Source: Bradyrhizobium quebecense (lineage in GTDB: Bacteria; Pseudomonadota; Alphaproteobacteria; Rhizobiales; Xanthobacteraceae). Taken from it: a stretch of DNA of 64,000 bases. The notes beneath the pieces are model-generated. The model made no database searches, had not been told where the DNA came from, and saw only the letters and a list, made by a program, of their open reading frames with translations. Below, in pieces: positions 61,584 through 64,000 of this stretch. The position numbers and the translations under genes are program-made. The stretch lies in contig NZ_CP088022.1 of the NCBI RefSeq assembly GCF_013373795.3, forward strand, positions 1,054,001 to 1,118,000, written 5' to 3'. The first letter of the stretch is position 1; each line of letters starts with the position of its first letter.

Positions 61584-63107
61584 ATGGCCTCGGCACAAGT
61601 AATCCGCCTGCACGCCGACGACAGCGTCCTGATCGCGCGCGCGAGCCTGCCGCCGGGGCTGGAGGTGACCGAAGGCGTTACCACGGTTGACCGCATTCCG
61701 GCCGGCCACAAGGTCGCGATCAAGCCGATCGCGCAGGGCGAGCCGATCCGGCGCTATGGCCAGATCATCGGCTTCGCGACCCAGCCGATTGCGCCCGGCC
61801 AGCATGTGCATACGCAGAACTGCGGGATGGGTGATTTTGCCAAGGACTATGCCTATGGCGTCGACGTCAAGCCGGTGCCGAACTTCGATCTGCCGGCAAC
61901 CTTCGAGGGTATCCGCCGCGCCGACGGCCGCGTCGCGACCCGCAACTATATCGGCATCCTCACCTCGGTGAATTGCAGCGCCCACGTTGCGGGCATCGTC
62001 GCCGACATGTTCAAGAAGAATCCGTTCACCGGCGACAACCCGCTGGCCGATTTCCCGAATGTCGATGGCGTCGTCGCGCTGACCCACAAGACCGGCTGCG
62101 GCATGACCCAGGACGAGCCTTTGGCGCTGCTTCGCCGCACGCTCGGCGGCTACGCGCGCCACGTCAATTTCTCCAACGTCATCGTGCTCGGCCTCGGCTG
62201 TGAGGTGAACCAGATCGGCGGCCTGATGGCCGAGCAGAAGCTCGCCGGCCGCCTGCGCGCGATGGACATCCAGGAAGTCGGCGGCACGCGCAAGACCGTG
62301 GAAGCCGGTGTTGCCTTCGTGAAGGAGGCGCTCACCGACGCCAACAAGGTCAAGCGCGAGGCGGTGTCGGCAAGCGAGCTCACCGTAGCGCTGCAATGCG
62401 GCGGCTCTGATGGCTACTCAGGCGTGTCGGCCAATCCAGCGCTCGGCGCGGCCAGCGACCTGCTCGTCCGTCACGGCGGCACGGTGATCCTCTCGGAGAC
62501 GCCGGAGACCTACGGCGCCGAGCATCTGTTGACCCGCCGCGCCGTCAGCCGCGAGGTCGGCGAAAAGCTGGTCGGCCTGATGCGCTGGTGGGAGGAATAC
62601 ACCCAGCGCGAAGGCGCCGAGATGAATGCCAATCCAAGCCCCGGCAACAAGGCCGGCGGCCTCACCACGATCCTAGAGAAGTCGCTCGGTGCGATGGCCA
62701 AGGCCGGCAGCACCAACCTCGTCGACGTCCTGCACTACGCCGAGCCCGTCACCAAGAAGGGCTTTGTGTTCATGGACACGCCTGGCTACGACCCGGTCGC
62801 TGCGACCGGGCAGGTCGCCGGCGGCGCCAACCTCGTCTGCTTCACCACCGGCCGCGGCAGCGTGTTCGGCTGCAAGCCCGCACCCTCGATCAAGCTCGCC
62901 ACCAACACGCCGATGTACAAGCGGATGGAAGACGACATGGACGTCAATTGCGGCACCATCCTCGACGGCGAAGAGAGCGTGCAGGAATGCGGCCAGCGCA
63001 TCTTCGACCTGATCCTCAAGACCGCCTCGGGCCAGCCGACCAAGAGCGAGAGCTTTGATTTCGGCGGTGCGGAGTTCGCGCCGTGGGTCTTGGGCGCGAC
63101 GATGTAG
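61584..63107 (+). CDS. UxaA family dehydratase (altronate/galactarate type)
   Basis: 507 aa. An N-terminal SAF domain (about 1-90: VIRLHADDSVLIARASLPPG) precedes the large dehydratase part. NYIGILTSVNCSAHVA, HKTGCGMTQDEP, GLGCEVNQIGG, CGGSDGYSGVSANPALG and GRGSVFGCKPAPSIK carry the conserved Cys/His residues for iron. It dehydrates a hydroxylated acid to a 2-keto-3-deoxy acid, ideal for the HpaI-family aldolase before it. SD GAAGGAG is 8 bases upstream. Confidence 0.92.
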   Translation: MASAQVIRLHADDSVLIARASLPPGLEVTEGVTTVDRIPAGHKVAIKPIAQGEPIRRYGQIIGFATQPIAPGQHVHTQNCGMGDFAKDYAYGVDVKPVPNFDLPATFEGIRRADGRVATRNYIGILTSVNCSAHVAGIVADMFKKNPFTGDNPLADFPNVDGVVALTHKTGCGMTQDEPLALLRRTLGGYARHVNFSNVIVLGLGCEVNQIGGLMAEQKLAGRLRAMDIQEVGGTRKTVEAGVAFVKEALTDANKVKREAVSASELTVALQCGGSDGYSGVSANPALGAASDLLVRHGGTVILSETPETYGAEHLLTRRAVSREVGEKLVGLMRWWEEYTQREGAEMNANPSPGNKAGGLTTILEKSLGAMAKAGSTNLVDVLHYAEPVTKKGFVFMDTPGYDPVAATGQVAGGANLVCFTTGRGSVFGCKPAPSIKLATNTPMYKRMEDDMDVNCGTILDGEESVQECGQRIFDLILKTASGQPTKSESFDFGGAEFAPWVLGATM

Positions 63108-63139
63108 TTTAGGGCTACGATCTAGCCTTACACTCCGCT

Positions 63140-63276
63140 GTCGTCGCTGCCGAGTGCGCAATTGCGCACGGGAGCAGGGACCCATAACCACCGGCCGTAG
63201 TGATGTGCAAGGCGTCTGTCACCGTTTTTCATCGATGAATCACGCGGTATGGGTCCCTGCTTTTCGCAGGGACGAC
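63140..63276. repeat. Composite family E repeat (intact)
   Basis: Left part GTCGTCGCTGCCGAGTGCGC with the AATTGCGCAC core and GGGACCCATAACCACCGG. Right arm GGTATGGGTCCCTGCTTTTC then GCAGGGACGAC. It contains an intact ATGGGTCCC but GTATGG rather than GTTATGG before it. Confidence 0.75.
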
Positions 63277-63296
63277 GAGTTCTATTGACGTGGCCT

Positions 63297-63322
63297 CCCG
63301 GATTGCGCTTCGCTCCATCCGG
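63297..63322. repeat. Small palindromic repeat
   Basis: CCCGGAT (63297-63303) and ATCCGGG (63316-63322) around GCGCTTCGC. It lies in the leader of the SGNH hydrolase gene. Confidence 0.6.
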
Positions 63323-63358
63323 GCTACAGGCTGGCGTTTCGATCTGAACGGAGGAAAG

Positions 63359-63862
63359 ATGCGCGCGGGTCGATTGGGAATCATTGGATGCCTCGCATTC
63401 CTGGCCGCCTTGAGTCTTGGCGTCGGTTCAGCCGACGCCGCAACCATCGTGGCGCTTGGCGCGAGCAACACCTACGGCAAGGGCGTGGCGCGCAACCAGG
63501 CCTATCCTGCGCAGCTCGAAGCGATCTTGCGGGCGAAGGGATTGAACGTCCGTGTCGTGAACGCCGGCATCAATGGCGACACCACGGAAGGGATGCTGCA
63601 ACGCCTGGACGGTGCCGTCCCGAACGGGACCCGTGCGGTGATTCTACAGCCGGGCGGCAATGACCGGCGCAAGGGCAGCCCCGACCGGACAGCGGATATC
63701 CAAAGTCGACTGAGCGCCCGTGGCGTCGCGGTGATCATGCTTCCTAACGGGATGCTGGGCGGGCTCCCGCATCAGCCCGATGGCCAGCATTTGACCCCCG
63801 AGGGCTATCACACGCTCGCCGAGCAGCTCGCTTCGCAGGTATCCGGCGCGATCGGCCGCTAG
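63359..63862 (+). CDS. Exported SGNH/GDSL hydrolase
   Basis: 167 aa from ATG 63359 with GGAGG 6 bases upstream. A Sec signal peptide (LGIIGCLAFLAALSLGVGSADA) leads to a small TesA-like domain. Block I is ALGASNTYGKG (Ser nucleophile, with GASN in place of GDS), Gly in NAGINGDTTEG, Asn in LQPGGNDRRKG, and Asp/His in PDGQHLTPEGYH. A periplasmic esterase or lysophospholipase-like activity is expected. Confidence 0.9.
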   Translation: MRAGRLGIIGCLAFLAALSLGVGSADAATIVALGASNTYGKGVARNQAYPAQLEAILRAKGLNVRVVNAGINGDTTEGMLQRLDGAVPNGTRAVILQPGGNDRRKGSPDRTADIQSRLSARGVAVIMLPNGMLGGLPHQPDGQHLTPEGYHTLAEQLASQVSGAIGR

Positions 63863-64000
63863 CGGCGAGGGTAACCAGCCACGCCAGTTGCTGAGGTCGG
63901 GACAACGCGGCGGATAATTCCTGGGCAGTCGCTGCCCGTTGTTAGTGCTTGATGTCGACCGGAACCAGTGTTCTGCTCAAAAAAGCTGCTGGAGTCCTCG

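Noticed and set aside
7700..63322. CRISPR array
   Set aside because: Repeats are dispersed single or paired palindromes without regular spacers, and there are no cas genes.

Overview
The window is GC-rich chromosomal DNA whose gene content and codon use point to a Bradyrhizobium-like alphaproteobacterium. Supporting signs are many LIV-type (branched-chain amino acid type) ABC transporters, several beta-oxidation paralogues, an anaplerotic PEP carboxylase and dense intergenic palindromic repeats. No rRNA, tRNA, CRISPR array or phage structural gene was seen.

Layout. 1-7.7 kb: the 3' part of a four-carbon acid sugar kinase, a methyl-accepting chemotaxis protein (MCP) followed by a terminator and the 3' stump of a second MCP, then an RND efflux pump with its adaptor. 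7.8-14.8 kb: thiolase-like protein, nitronate monooxygenase broken by an in-frame TGA, YghU-type glutathione transferase, flavin reductase plus GNAT, an ACAD11-like acyl-CoA dehydrogenase and a VOC protein. 15.2-16.6 kb: IS110-family (IS1111-type) element, copy 1. 16.6-28 kb: fatty/organic acid CoA catabolism, with SDRs, crotonases, an APH-type kinase plus DUF6285, a second acyl-CoA dehydrogenase, a GFA protein and two acyl-CoA ligases. 28.3-35 kb: ppc, a Tat-exported SMP-30 protein, and an SDR / thiolase-like / DUF35 group. 35.2-41.9 kb: a LIV-type ABC operon ending in an amidase and a DUF2848 protein. 42.1-43.5 kb: IS copy 2, essentially identical and in the same orientation. 43.6-46.4 kb: a 2OG-Fe(II) oxygenase, a frameshifted alkB and an MFS transporter. 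46.5-53.5 kb: a homoprotocatechuate (hpa) meta-cleavage operon with divergent hpaR. 53.6-63.1 kb: a tandem-HTH GntR/FCD regulator diverging from an ABC-Ldh-HpaI-UxaA operon that includes a LivM-LivG fusion. 63.4-63.9 kb: an exported SGNH hydrolase.

How genes may work together. The kinase/DUF6285 pair, ACAD11-like dehydrogenase, SDR and acyl-CoA ligases resemble a split version of mammalian ACAD10/11 and of the Pseudomonas Lva levulinate/4-hydroxyacid pathway. The hpa operon would take homoprotocatechuate towards 2-oxohept-4-ene-1,7-dioate and its hydrated product. The last operon looks like uptake, dehydration and aldol cleavage of a hydroxylated or sugar acid.

Most unusual signal. Both IS copies sit at the same position of a host palindromic repeat, with their right junction at ATGGGTCCC. 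The non-coding tail of each IS carries the exact complement of that half-site, as expected for a bridge/seeker RNA guide. Two unoccupied relatives of the target repeat are in the same window.
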